A stretch of DNA of 64,000 nucleotides from DATLGB01 sp964242305 (GTDB lineage Bacteria > Actinomycetota > Thermoleophilia > Solirubrobacterales > Solirubrobacteraceae), in the NCBI GenBank assembly GCA_964242305.1, contig CAXTBB010000002.1, forward strand, positions 62,001-126,000, read 5' to 3'. This document shows, in pieces, positions 1 through 7,461 of the stretch. Position numbers and translations under genes: made by a program. Numbering within the stretch: position 1 is the first letter of the stretch; each line of letters opens with the position of its first letter. The notes under the pieces were generated by a model. It saw only the letters and a list, made by a program, of their open reading frames with translations. It had not been told where the DNA came from and made no database searches.

Positions 1-1
1 G

Positions 2-1174
2 GCGGGCTTCGTCAGCTCGCTCGCCTTCCCGCTGATCTCCCGGGACGGCGTCATCGGGGTCGTGGAGGCGTTCTACGACGAGCGCGTCGAAGCCGATCAG
101 GATCTCCTCGACACGCTCACCGGCATCGGCCGGCAGGTGGGCCAGGTCGTCGCCCGAGCGCGGGCCGACCGGGCGCTGCGCGCAAGCGAGGCCCGCATGC
201 GGGGGGTCCTCGAGGGCGCGCTGGACGCCATCATCACCATCGACGCCGAGGGCCGCATCACCGGCTTCAACCAGGCCGCGGAGGAGATCTTCGGCGTCAC
301 CGCCGAGCGGGTCCGCGGGCGCGAGCTGGCCGAGGTCGTCGTCCCGCCGCACCTGCGCGAGCAGCACCGCCAGGGCCTCGCCCGCGTCATCGCCACGGGC
401 GAGGGGCCGCTGCTGGGCCGGCGGGTCGAGGTCGTCGGGATGCGGGCGGACGGCTCCGAGTTCCCCGCCGAGCTCTCGGTCACCAAGCTGCCCACCACCG
501 GCCCGGCCGCCTTCGCCGGTCACGTGCGCGACATCACCGAGCGGCTGGGCATGGTCGACGAGCTGCGCGCCTCGCGCGCCCGCGTCGTCGAGGCGGCCGA
601 TGCCGAGCGCCGCCGGGTCGAGCGCGACCTGCACGACGGCGCCCAGCAGCGCCTGCTGGCCGTCGCGATGGAGCTGCGTTTCGCCGCCGAGCAGGTCGCC
701 GGCGGGGACACGGGCGCCGCGCAGACGCTCGCCGAGGCGGCCGAGGAGCTCGACCGGGCCACCAAGGAGCTGCGCGAGCTCGCCCGCGGGCTGCACCCGG
801 CGATCCTGGTCGAGCGCGGGCTCGAGGTCGCGATCGCCGGGCTCGTGCGTCGCGCGCCGCTGCCCGTCGACACCCGCGTCGTGGTCCCTGAGCGCGCGCC
901 ACAGGCGATCGAGGCGGCCGCCTACTTCGTGGTCGCGGAGTCGCTCACGAACATCGCTCGCTACGCGCACGCCGACCGCGCCTCCGTCACCGTCACGCGC
1001 GACGACGGCGCGCTCGAGGTCGAGGTGACCGACGACGGCCGCGGGGGTGCGGCGCTCGACGCGGGGACCGGCCTGCGCGGGCTCGCCGACCGCCTCGCCG
1101 TGCTCGACGGCACCCTGTCGGTGACCAGTGCGCCGGGCGAGGGGACGCGGGTCCGGGCCCGGATCCCGGTCTAG
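2..1174 (+). CDS. Sensor histidine kinase, NarL/DesK type (5' end outside window)
   Basis: The last 390 codons of a two-component sensor kinase; the frame is open from base 2, so the start lies outside the window. The visible part opens in what looks like the end of a GAF domain and passes into a PAS domain with 'AIITIDAEGRITGFN' and a PAC-like end 'GHVRDITER'. A HisKA_3 helix follows, with the phospho-accepting His in 'RDLHDGAQQRL' (codon 632-634), then an HATPase_c domain with 'ESLTNIARYAHA', 'VTDDGRGG' and 'GTGLRGLADR'. Kinases of this class autophosphorylate and pass phosphate to LuxR-type regulators. The gene ends 2 bp before the stop of a convergent NarL-type response regulator, a likely partner by position (inference). 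No membrane segment is visible in this portion. The input signal is unknown. Confidence 0.93.
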   Translation, partial: AGFVSSLAFPLISRDGVIGVVEAFYDERVEADQDLLDTLTGIGRQVGQVVARARADRALRASEARMRGVLEGALDAIITIDAEGRITGFNQAAEEIFGVTAERVRGRELAEVVVPPHLREQHRQGLARVIATGEGPLLGRRVEVVGMRADGSEFPAELSVTKLPTTGPAAFAGHVRDITERLGMVDELRASRARVVEAADAERRRVERDLHDGAQQRLLAVAMELRFAAEQVAGGDTGAAQTLAEAAEELDRATKELRELARGLHPAILVERGLEVAIAGLVRRAPLPVDTRVVVPERAPQAIEAAAYFVVAESLTNIARYAHADRASVTVTRDDGALEVEVTDDGRGGAALDAGTGLRGLADRLAVLDGTLSVTSAPGEGTRVRARIPV

Positions 1175-1176
1175 CG

Positions 1177-1821
1177 CTACGCCTCGAGGAACTTCAGGAC
1201 GGCGAGGACACGGCGGTGGTCGGCCGGCGTCGCGTCCAGGAGCAGCTTGCTGAAGATGGCGGTGACGTGCCGCTCGACGGCCTTCTCGGTGACGACCAGG
1301 CGCGCGGCGATCCCGGCGTTCGTCAGGCCTTCCGCCATCAGCGTGAGCACGTCGCGCTCGCGCGGGGTGAGCTTCTCGAGCGGGTCGTCGTCGCGGCGGC
1401 GGCCGAGCAGCTCCTGGACGACCTGCGGGTCCAGCGCGGACCCGCCGCCGGCGACCCGGCGGACGGCGTCGACGAACTGCGTCCCCTCCGTCACGCGATC
1501 CTTGAGCAGGTAGCCGAGCCCGTCCGATCCGTCGCGCAGGAGCTCGAGCGCGTAGGCGGCCTCGAGGTGCTGGGAGAGGACGAGCACGCCGATGTCGGGC
1601 AGCTCGCCGCGGATCTCGTGGGCGGCGCGGATGCCCTCGTCGCTGTGGTCGGGCGGCATGCGGATGTCGATCACGGCGACGTCGGGCTTGTGGCCACGGG
1701 CCTTGCGGAGCAGGTCGTCGTAGTCGCCGGCCTGGGCGACCACGTCCATGCCCGCGCGCTCGAGCATGCGCGCGATGCCCTCCCGGACGAGCACGGAGTC
1801 GTCGGCGATCAGTGCGCGCAC
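1177..1821 (-). CDS. Response regulator, NarL/LuxR type
   Basis: A 214-residue response regulator. An N-terminal receiver domain begins 'RALIADDSVLVREGI', with the acidic pocket DD and the phospho-acceptor Asp in 'VAVIDIRMPP'. A C-terminal LuxR-type helix-turn-helix follows: 'LTPRERDVLTLMAEGLTNAGIA' region with 'VTEKAVERHVTAIFSKL'. I chose the GTG at 1821 because it places the receiver domain right at the N-terminus and gives a 13-bp overlap with the upstream receiver gene; an upstream in-frame start at 1968 only adds a proline/arginine-rich shadow of that gene. It probably binds DNA when phosphorylated by the convergent HisKA_3 kinase at 2-1174 (inference from proximity and class match). Targets are not visible. 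Confidence 0.92.
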   Translation of the reverse strand: MRALIADDSVLVREGIARMLERAGMDVVAQAGDYDDLLRKARGHKPDVAVIDIRMPPDHSDEGIRAAHEIRGELPDIGVLVLSQHLEAAYALELLRDGSDGLGYLLKDRVTEGTQFVDAVRRVAGGGSALDPQVVQELLGRRRDDDPLEKLTPRERDVLTLMAEGLTNAGIAARLVVTEKAVERHVTAIFSKLLLDATPADHRRVLAVLKFLEA

Positions 1822-2168
1822 AGCGCCGCCGTCAGCGACCCGGCGGTCAGGCGCGTCTTCTCGATGAAGGCCAGGGCGCCGGACCGCAGGGCGGGTCCTT
1901 CGAGGTCCTCGCGCTCGCCGTCGGAGATCATCACGATCCGCGGCGGATCCTCTTGCCCGCTCAGCCACTCGGCGATCTCGAAGCCCATCCCGTCGCCGAG
2001 GTGGACGTCGAGGAGCACGACGCCGGGCTTGAGCTCGCCGAGCACCTCGCGCGCGGCGGCGACGCCGTCCGCCTCGCCGATGACGTCGTACCCGCCCGCG
2101 CTCAGCGTGCGCCGGGCGGCGCGGCGGAAGGCGGGGTGGTCGTCGACGATGAGGAGCGTCGGGTTCAT
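1809..2168 (-). CDS. Stand-alone receiver-domain protein (CheY-like)
   Basis: A 119-residue single receiver domain with no output domain. It has the conserved acidic pair in 'LLIVDDHPAFRR', the phospho-acceptor Asp in 'VVLLDVHLGDG' and the switch Lys in 'AFIEKTRLT'. Its 3' end overlaps the start of the LuxR-type regulator by 13 bp, so the two are surely co-transcribed and probably translationally coupled. Single receivers of this kind act as phosphate sinks or connectors between a kinase and another protein (family knowledge). Here it probably competes for, or relays, phosphate from the neighbouring kinase (inference). Confidence 0.88.
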   Translation of the reverse strand: MNPTLLIVDDHPAFRRAARRTLSAGGYDVIGEADGVAAAREVLGELKPGVVLLDVHLGDGMGFEIAEWLSGQEDPPRIVMISDGEREDLEGPALRSGALAFIEKTRLTAGSLTAALCAH

Positions 2169-2175
2169 GCGGCGG

Positions 2176-2763
2176 TCACGACGGGTCGGACAGTAGGCCC
2201 TCCAGCACGCTTCGGACGGCGGGCCAGGAGTCCTTCTGCCGGCGGCCGGTGGGCTCGTAGGCGCGGGACAGCGCGAGCCCGCGCATGGTCGCCAGCGCCG
2301 TGGTGACGCGGTCGCGCGGCACGTCGTCGCCCGCGATGAGCGGGAGCGCCGTCGTGATGGTCCGCGCCATCTCGCGCTCCAGCGGGACCAGCCGCGCGTA
2401 CAGGTCCGGGTCGTCCGCCGCAGCGACCCACAGCTTCACGAAGACGGTGAAGAGGTCGGAGGAGAAGTCGTGCCACAGGAGGTCAAGCGCCAGCCGGGCG
2501 CGGCGCTTACGGTCGGCCGGCAGGCGGGCGGCCTTGTCGCGCAGGGCGGCGACCCGCTGCTCGGTCAGCTGCTCCACGGCCGCGGCGACGAGGTCGACCC
2601 GGTGCGGGAAGTGGTGCGTCATCGCCCCCGCCGAGACGCCGGCCAGCTCGGCCACGCGGCGGGTCGTCGTGGCCTGGTACCCGCTCGCGAGCAGGCACTC
2701 GATCGTCGCATCGAGGAGCTTCCGACGAGTCTCGTCCCGGCGTTCCTGCTGCGTTCTCGCCAT
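2176..2763 (-). CDS. TetR-family transcriptional regulator
   Basis: A 195-residue TetR repressor. The N-terminal helix-turn-helix reads 'ATTTRRVAELAGVSAGAMTHHFPHR' in two parts: the recognition helix 'VSAGAMTHHF' and the positioning helix before it. The C-terminal half is the helical ligand-binding and dimerisation domain. I chose the ATG at 2763 ('MARTQQER'); ATG 2769 and 2781 are in frame just upstream. It is divergent from the thiolase/acyl-CoA dehydrogenase/MaoC operon with a 44-bp gap that holds an imperfect palindrome (2777-2790), so it most likely represses that operon and itself until an acyl-CoA-type ligand binds (inference by position; many TetR neighbours of beta-oxidation genes behave this way). 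The ligand is unknown. Confidence 0.88.
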   Translation of the reverse strand: MARTQQERRDETRRKLLDATIECLLASGYQATTTRRVAELAGVSAGAMTHHFPHRVDLVAAAVEQLTEQRVAALRDKAARLPADRKRRARLALDLLWHDFSSDLFTVFVKLWVAAADDPDLYARLVPLEREMARTITTALPLIAGDDVPRDRVTTALATMRGLALSRAYEPTGRRQKDSWPAVRSVLEGLLSDPS

Positions 2764-2776
2764 CGACATGAAACAT

Positions 2777-2790
2777 AACAAGCGTTCGGT
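2777..2790. promoter_or_regulatory. Candidate TetR operator between tetR and the thiolase operon
   Basis: AACAAGCG-TTCGGT is an imperfect inverted repeat of the form often bound by TetR regulators of fatty-acid-type operons. It sits in the middle of the 44-bp divergent gap. The thiolase ATG at 2808 is only 12-18 bp from possible -10 elements here (2790-2799), so its message may be nearly leaderless. I judge this by eye; no footprint or alignment was available. Confidence 0.45.
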
Positions 2791-2807
2791 ATGTAAGGTG
2801 TCGCGAC

Positions 2808-4004
2808 ATGAGTGATCGCACGTTCATCGTCGGCGTCGGCATGACGAGGTTCGAGAAGCCCGGCGCGAAGGCGGGGGACTACCCTGACTGGGCGCGCGAG
2901 GCGGGCGAGATGGCGCTGGCCGACGCCGGCGTCCCCTACGACGACGTCGGGCAGGCGTACGTCGGCTACTGCTACGGGGACTCGACGTACGGGCAGCGCT
3001 GCCTGTACCAGCTGGGGATGACCGGGATCCCCGTCGTCAACGTCAACAACAACTGCTCGACGGGGTCCTCGGCGCTGTTCCTGGCTCGCCAGGCGGTGCG
3101 CTCGGGGGTGGTCGACTGCGCGCTGGCGCTCGGCTTCGAGAAGATGGAGCCGGGCTCGTTGGGGATGAAGTACACCGACCGCACGCCGGCGATGGACAAG
3201 CACGTCAGCGCCATGGTCGAGGGCCGCGGTGGGTGGGAGCAGGCACCGCCCGCCCCGCAGATGTTCGGAAACGCCGGCCGCGAGCACATGGAGCGCTACG
3301 GATCGACCGCCGACCACTACGCGTGGATCGGCTGGAAGAACCACAAGCACTCCGTCGACAACCCGTACGCGCAGTTCCAGACGGAGTACTCGCTGGACGA
3401 GATCAAGGCGTCGCGGGAGATCTTCGCGCCGCTCACGAAGCTGCAGTGCTCGCCGACCTCGGACGGGGCGGGGTGCGCGCTGGTGGCCAGCGAGCGCTAC
3501 GTCGACGCGCACGACCTGTGGGACGGCGCGATCGAGCTGGCCGGGCAGGCGATGGCGACGGACTTCGCGTCGTCCTTCGCGGAGAAGTCGTCCATCAAGG
3601 TGTGCGGCTTCGACCTGTCGAAGGCGGCCGCCTCGTCGGCGCTCGCGGAGGCGGGCACCGACATCTCCGAGGTCGACGTCATCGAGCTGCACGACTGCTT
3701 CTCCGCCAACGAGCTCATCACCTACGAGGCGCTGGGGCTGGCGCCGGTGGGGGAGGGGCACACGCTGGTGGACTCCGAGGCGACCACGTACGGCGGCTCC
3801 GGCCCGGTCGTCAATCCCAGCGGCGGGCTGATCTCCAAGGGGCACCCGCTCGGCGCGACCGGGCTGGCGCAGTGCGCGGAGCTGACCTGGCAGCTGCGGG
3901 GGACGGCGGACGCGCGGCAGGTCGACGGCGCCTCCGTCGCGCTGCAGCACAACATCGGCCTCGGCGGCGCGGCCGTCGTCGGCGTCTATCGAAAGGCGGC
4001 GTGA
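2808..4004 (+). CDS. Thiolase of the SCP2/SCPx type (lipid-transfer-like acetyl-CoA acetyltransferase)
   Basis: A 398-residue thiolase-fold protein. The nucleophilic Cys is in 'NNNCSTGSSA' (about residue 83). Other family motifs are 'HDCFSANELITYEALG' (about 300) and 'SGGLISKGHPLGATG' with the active-site His. At the position of the second catalytic Cys of degradative thiolases there is 'QHNIGLGGAA', as in SCPx-type thiolases that act on bulky or branched side chains such as steroid and bile-acid chains (family knowledge). It opens an operon with acyl-CoA dehydrogenase (1-base overlap) and a MaoC protein, so it probably cleaves the last two- or three-carbon unit of an acyl-CoA (inference). 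The substrate cannot be read from sequence. Confidence 0.9.
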   Translation: MSDRTFIVGVGMTRFEKPGAKAGDYPDWAREAGEMALADAGVPYDDVGQAYVGYCYGDSTYGQRCLYQLGMTGIPVVNVNNNCSTGSSALFLARQAVRSGVVDCALALGFEKMEPGSLGMKYTDRTPAMDKHVSAMVEGRGGWEQAPPAPQMFGNAGREHMERYGSTADHYAWIGWKNHKHSVDNPYAQFQTEYSLDEIKASREIFAPLTKLQCSPTSDGAGCALVASERYVDAHDLWDGAIELAGQAMATDFASSFAEKSSIKVCGFDLSKAAASSALAEAGTDISEVDVIELHDCFSANELITYEALGLAPVGEGHTLVDSEATTYGGSGPVVNPSGGLISKGHPLGATGLAQCAELTWQLRGTADARQVDGASVALQHNIGLGGAAVVGVYRKAA

Positions 4005-5143
4005 TGGCGGTCGCCACCGACGAGCTCAAGGACTACCGCGAGTCCTACGCGCGGTTCCTGCGGGCGGAGGTCGTCCCGCACTACCCCGAATGGCTCGCGG
4101 CGCAGATCGTCCCGCGGTCGCTCTTCACCCAGTGCGCCGAGTACGGGTTCCTGGCCATGGAGGTGCCGGACGAGTACGGCGGGCCCGGCGTGGAGGACTG
4201 GCGCTTCAACTGCGTGCTGGCCGAGGAGTCGGTGAAGGCCGGCGTCGGCGACGCGATGGCCGGGCCGCTGCTGCACTCGGACGTCGTCCTCCCCTACATC
4301 ATGCAGTCGGCCGGCGAGGAGCAGCGCGCCCGGTGGCTGCCGGGGATCGCGTCGGGGGAGACGATCCTGGCCATCGCCATGACGGAGCCGGGCACGGGGT
4401 CCGACCTGGCCGGCATCGCGACCCGGGCGCGGCGCGAGGGCGACGGCTACGTGCTCACCGGGACCAAGACGTTCATCACCAACGGGATCAACGCCGACCT
4501 CGTCGTCGTCGCGGCGCGGACGTCCGACGACAAGCACGGCGGGCTGTCGATGTTCGTGGTCGAGCAGGGGATGGACGGCTTCGAGCGTGGCCGGCAGATC
4601 GAGAAGCTCGGCCAGCACGCGTCGGACACCGCGGAGCTGTTCTTCGAGGACGTGTTCGTGCCGGAGGAGAACCGGCTCGGCGCGGAGGGGTCGGGCTTCA
4701 TGCAACTGGTCGGCCGGCTCGTCCCGGAGCGGCTGATCCTGGCCGTGAGCTCGATGGCCGGGTGCGAGCACGCGCTCGACCTGACCCTGGAGTACGTCAA
4801 GGAACGACGGGCGTTCGGGCGGCCGATCGGCACGTTCCAGCACTCGCGCTTCACGCTGGCCGAGCTGCGCACCAAGGTCGAGATCTCGCGCTGCTTCGTC
4901 GACCGCTGCATCGATCGCTACGTCGACGGGATGTGCACCGCGCAGGAGGCGGCGATGGCCAAGTACTGGGTCACCGATCTGCTCTGCGAGATCACCGACG
5001 CCGGGGTCCAGCTGCACGGCGGCTACGGCTACACGACCGAGTACGCGATCGGCCGGGCGTGGGTCGACGCGCGCATCGGCCGCATCTACGCGGGGACCAA
5101 CGAGATCATGAAAGAGCTGATCGGGAAGACGATGGGGCTGTGA
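4004..5143 (+). CDS. Acyl-CoA dehydrogenase
   Basis: A 379-residue FAD-dependent acyl-CoA dehydrogenase that makes the 2,3-enoyl-CoA. The FAD/substrate motif 'AIAMTEPGTGSDLAGI' is near residue 125 and 'ERRAFGRPIGTFQ' near 270. The usual catalytic Glu of medium-chain enzymes in YEGT is absent: the C-terminus reads 'RIYAGTNEIMKELIGK'. A Glu at about residue 255 in 'AGCEHALD' aligns by eye with the helix-G catalytic base of long-chain and isovaleryl-CoA dehydrogenases. The ATG at 4004 overlaps the thiolase stop by one base and the stop overlaps the MaoC ATG by one base, so the three genes are coupled. It is probably the first oxidation step of the operon. Confidence 0.93.
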   Translation: MAVATDELKDYRESYARFLRAEVVPHYPEWLAAQIVPRSLFTQCAEYGFLAMEVPDEYGGPGVEDWRFNCVLAEESVKAGVGDAMAGPLLHSDVVLPYIMQSAGEEQRARWLPGIASGETILAIAMTEPGTGSDLAGIATRARREGDGYVLTGTKTFITNGINADLVVVAARTSDDKHGGLSMFVVEQGMDGFERGRQIEKLGQHASDTAELFFEDVFVPEENRLGAEGSGFMQLVGRLVPERLILAVSSMAGCEHALDLTLEYVKERRAFGRPIGTFQHSRFTLAELRTKVEISRCFVDRCIDRYVDGMCTAQEAAMAKYWVTDLLCEITDAGVQLHGGYGYTTEYAIGRAWVDARIGRIYAGTNEIMKELIGKTMGL

Positions 5144-5973
5144 TGGATTGGAAGCTCGACCAGCTCGGGCAGTGGACGGAGCCGTCGACCTTCGAGGTGA
5201 CGCGCGAGCGCGCGATCGCGTACGCGGAGGCGACGAACGACGCGCATCCCGCACACGTCTCGGGCGCGCTGGCGCCGCCGGTCTTCTCGATCGTCCCGGT
5301 CTTCCCGGTGATCGCGCCGGCCGTCGTCGGGATCGTGCCGTCCGAGATCGTGATGCGCGTCGTGCACGGCGAGCAGGACTTCCATTGGCACCAGCCGGTC
5401 GTGCCCGGGCAGACGCTGGTGACGCGCGCGGCGGCGGTCGGCGTGCACGGGCGCTCCTCGGGGGTCGTCGTGGTGGGGAAGGCGGAGACGACGCTGGAGG
5501 ACGGCACGCCCGTCGTGGACCAGTACATGACGTCGTTCTTCCGCGGTGTCTCGCTGGACGTGAGCGAGGGCGAGGAGCCGCCGGCGCACTCGGCGTCGCG
5601 GGGCGCGGAGCTCGGGGTGGTCGAGCACGGCTACGACGCCGACCAGACCCAGCGCTACTCGCAGGCGTCCGGCGATCCGATGCCGATCCATCTCGACGAC
5701 GCCTTCGCGAAGTCCGTCGGCCTGCCGGGGATCATCGTCCACGGGCTGTGCACGATGGCGTTCTGCTCGCGCGCGGTGATCGAGACCGCGTGTCCCGACG
5801 ACCCCGCGCGCCTGTCACGGCTGGCGGTCCGGTTCGCGAAGATCGTCCAGCCGTCCGAGACCGTCACGCACACCTTGTGGGACGGCGGGGACGGCGTCGT
5901 CGCCTTCGAGACCGCGGCCTCCTCCGGCGGGGTCGCGATCAAGGACGGGCTCGCGGAGGTCGCATCCGGGTAG
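5143..5973 (+). CDS. MaoC-like enoyl-CoA hydratase (double hotdog)
   Basis: A 276-residue protein with two hotdog-fold halves. The N-terminal half resembles the MaoC-dehydratase N domain. The C-terminal half carries the hydratase-2 motif 'YSQASGDPMPIHLDDAFAK' with the conserved Asp and His; Asn of the usual GDxNP is replaced (GDPMP). Such enzymes hydrate trans-2-enoyl-CoA to the 3-hydroxyacyl-CoA. It is the third gene of the thiolase/dehydrogenase operon, so it supplies the hydration step; no 3-hydroxyacyl-CoA dehydrogenase is in this operon, although many SDRs lie further downstream. It is followed at only 6 bp by the DksA-like gene, which may be read on the same message. Confidence 0.88.
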   Translation: MDWKLDQLGQWTEPSTFEVTRERAIAYAEATNDAHPAHVSGALAPPVFSIVPVFPVIAPAVVGIVPSEIVMRVVHGEQDFHWHQPVVPGQTLVTRAAAVGVHGRSSGVVVVGKAETTLEDGTPVVDQYMTSFFRGVSLDVSEGEEPPAHSASRGAELGVVEHGYDADQTQRYSQASGDPMPIHLDDAFAKSVGLPGIIVHGLCTMAFCSRAVIETACPDDPARLSRLAVRFAKIVQPSETVTHTLWDGGDGVVAFETAASSGGVAIKDGLAEVASG

Positions 5974-5979
5974 ACCCGT

Positions 5980-6345
5980 GTGGTGACCGACCTCGCCGCC
6001 GTCCGTGCTGACCTGGAAGCCCGCCGCGAGCGGGTCGGCGGCCGCGTCGCCACGCTGGCGGCGAAGCCCGAGCTCGGCGCCGCGCAGGGGTTCGGCAAGC
6101 GCATCGGAGACGGGACCATCGAGGCGGTGTCGCGGCTGACGGAGATCGGCGTCGGCGCGTCGCTGGAGACGGCGTTGGAACGGATCGACCGTGCGCTGGT
6201 CAAGCTCGACGAGGGCACCTACGGGCTCTGCGACGTCTGCGAGCGCCCGATCGCGCCCAAGCGGCTCGAGGCGATGCCCGACAGCGTGCTCTGCATCGAA
6301 CATGCCGCGTCCGCTCCGCGCACGCTGCCGCCGCGCCGGCGCTAG
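5980..6345 (+). CDS. DksA/TraR-type zinc-finger protein with C-C-C-H ligands
   Basis: A 121-residue DksA/TraR-family protein: an N-terminal helical stretch followed by a zinc finger 'YGLCDVCERPI ... LCIEH'. Canonical members have four Cys (CxxC-x17-CxxC); here the last ligand is His (CxxC...CxxH). The sequence leading into the finger, 'ALVKLDEGTYGLC', is typical of the family. DksA proteins bind the RNA polymerase secondary channel with ppGpp; small actinobacterial members are mostly uncharacterised. The start is GTG 5980, with a second in-frame GTG at 5983. It overlaps the convergent beta-lactamase-like gene in the shared palindrome CTAG. Confidence 0.85.
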   Translation: MVTDLAAVRADLEARRERVGGRVATLAAKPELGAAQGFGKRIGDGTIEAVSRLTEIGVGASLETALERIDRALVKLDEGTYGLCDVCERPIAPKRLEAMPDSVLCIEHAASAPRTLPPRRR

Positions 6346-7109
6346 CCGGGCCGGAAGCGCGCCATGGGCCGCTTGGGCGGGTTGAGCACGCGCGCCGCGA
6401 TCCCCTCAATCGTCGCCTCGCCGTAGACCATCGTCGGCCCGTCCGTGAGGACGGCGATCGCGACCCGGCGCCGCCCGCGTTCGAGCAGCGCGACCTGATG
6501 GACGATCCCGCTCCGCCATCCGCCCTTGAAGAAGACGCGCAGGTGGTGGCGCCTGGCCGCCGGCGGGATCCCCCAGCGCTGGTAGGAGACGACGGAGCTG
6601 AGCAGGTGCCGGGCGTAGGCGCGGTGGCGCTTCGGGACCAGCCGGTCGATGCGCACGAAGAACCGCGCCTGGTCGCCCGCCGCGATCCGCCCTTCGAACA
6701 GCGTCCCCAGGCTGGTGAAGTGCTTCATGCGCGCGAGCCGTGCCACGCGCTCCAGCCCGAGCGACCCGTAGCGGCCGAACAGCAGTAGTGCGGCGCCATT
6801 GTCGCTGCGGGTGATCATCGGTTGGAGGAGCGCGCGTTCCCTGCTGGTGAGACGCCGGCCGCGAGCCGACCGGAGCGCGGCCACCATCAGCATCGCCTTC
6901 GCCACGCTGGCCGACGGGTACGTCCGCGCCGGGTGCAGCCCACGCACCGTCCCGACCTCCGTCACCACCGCGAAGCTCGGCCGCCCGTCACGCCCCGCCG
7001 CCCACGTCCGCGCCGTCGCGATCGACGCCTTCGACGCCAGCGGTTCACGGGCGCCCGCCGGCGCCGCCAGCACCCCCAACCCCGCCACCATCACGACGAT
7101 TCGCGCCAT
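6342..7109 (-). CDS. Secreted class A beta-lactamase-fold (penicillin-recognising) protein
   Basis: A 255-residue protein with an N-terminal signal peptide ('MVAGLGVLAAPAGA'). It shows the three penicillin-recognition motifs in order: SxxK as 'SVAK' (residues 68-71), SDN in 'ITRSDNGA' (about 102-104) and a KTG equivalent 'FKGGW' (about 195). The omega-loop Glu of true class A beta-lactamases is not obvious, so it may be a DD-peptidase-like or transpeptidase-like enzyme of the cell wall and not a resistance enzyme (inference). I chose the ATG at 7109; ATG 7115 is two codons upstream. It is divergent from the tRNA gene and convergent with the DksA-like gene. Confidence 0.82.
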   Translation of the reverse strand: MARIVVMVAGLGVLAAPAGAREPLASKASIATARTWAAGRDGRPSFAVVTEVGTVRGLHPARTYPSASVAKAMLMVAALRSARGRRLTSRERALLQPMITRSDNGAALLLFGRYGSLGLERVARLARMKHFTSLGTLFEGRIAAGDQARFFVRIDRLVPKRHRAYARHLLSSVVSYQRWGIPPAARRHHLRVFFKGGWRSGIVHQVALLERGRRRVAIAVLTDGPTMVYGEATIEGIAARVLNPPKRPMARFRPG

Positions 7110-7137
7110 CCACACGGTGGTATCGTCTCAGCCACGC

Positions 7138-7211
7138 CGCGGGGTGGAGCAGTCAGGTAGCTCGCCGGGCTCATAACCCGGAGGTCGCAGGTTCGAATCC
7201 TGCCCCCGCTA
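7138..7211 (+). tRNA. Initiator tRNA-fMet (CAT)
   Basis: A 74-base tRNA. Acceptor 7138-7144 pairs with 7204-7210, the D arm is GAGC/GCTC, the anticodon stem CCGGG/CCCGG closes a CTCATAA loop (anticodon CAT), and the T arm GCAGG/CCTGC closes TTCGAAT; discriminator A is at 7211. Two initiator hallmarks are visible: the unpaired first base pair (C1 opposite U72) and the three consecutive G-C pairs at the bottom of the anticodon stem. CCA is not encoded. The 3' ten bases are part of a direct repeat copied at 12687, marking the gene as an integration target. Confidence 0.97.
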
Positions 7212-7252
7212 TACGGAACCCGCCTCTCGCCAGGCGGTTTCGTTCTTTCTGG
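7202..7252. repeat. attL-like direct repeat (tRNA-fMet 3' end plus terminator)
   Basis: About 51 bp starting inside the T arm/acceptor of tRNA-fMet and running through the downstream hairpin and T-rich run. It matches 12687-12738 with only a substitution and a one-base length difference near 7237-7239. A duplicated tRNA 3' end is the signature of site-specific integration by a tyrosine recombinase (family knowledge). The second copy lies 5.5 kb away at the far end of the region that holds an integrase relic. Confidence 0.85.
7220..7250 (+). terminator. Rho-independent terminator of tRNA-fMet
   Basis: Stem CCGCCT (7220-7225), six-base loop, AGGCGG (7232-7237), then the T-rich run TTTCGTTCTTTCT. 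The copy at 12704-12736 has a longer perfect stem (CCCGCCT/AGGCGGG), so the element's right end preserves an intact version of the same terminator. Confidence 0.75.
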
Positions 7253-7280
7253 TGCATTGCGAGACGCTTACGAATCGTGT

Positions 7281-7319
7281 GCGGTGGACCAGGGCGGTGG
7301 ACCAGGGCGGTGGACCAAA
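7281..7319. repeat. 13-bp tandem repeat, three copies
   Basis: The 13-mer GCGGTGGACCAGG occurs at 7281-7293 and 7294-7306, with a third copy ending AAA instead of AGG at 7307-7319. It lies 30 bp inside the left att repeat. Position suggests integrase arm-type sites, but short tandem slippage is equally possible. Confidence 0.6.
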
Positions 7320-7461
7320 CTGCCGCGTGGAGTTGCTCCCGATGGCTAATGCCGACGGGCGCCTCATCAGCCGAATGTTCGAACGGGTGGTCGGACTCCC
7401 TGGCGCTGAGGCACGATGGGTCGGCATTGCTCGCGGGTCGGCGCCACCATAAATCATCAGC

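Noticed and set aside
6342..7109. Beta-lactam resistance gene
   Set aside because: Motifs of the fold are present, but no clear omega-loop Glu and KGG in place of KTG; a cell-wall enzyme is at least as likely.
7281..7319. Tandem repeats as a CRISPR array
   Set aside because: Units are 13 bp, directly adjacent and without spacers; no cas genes.
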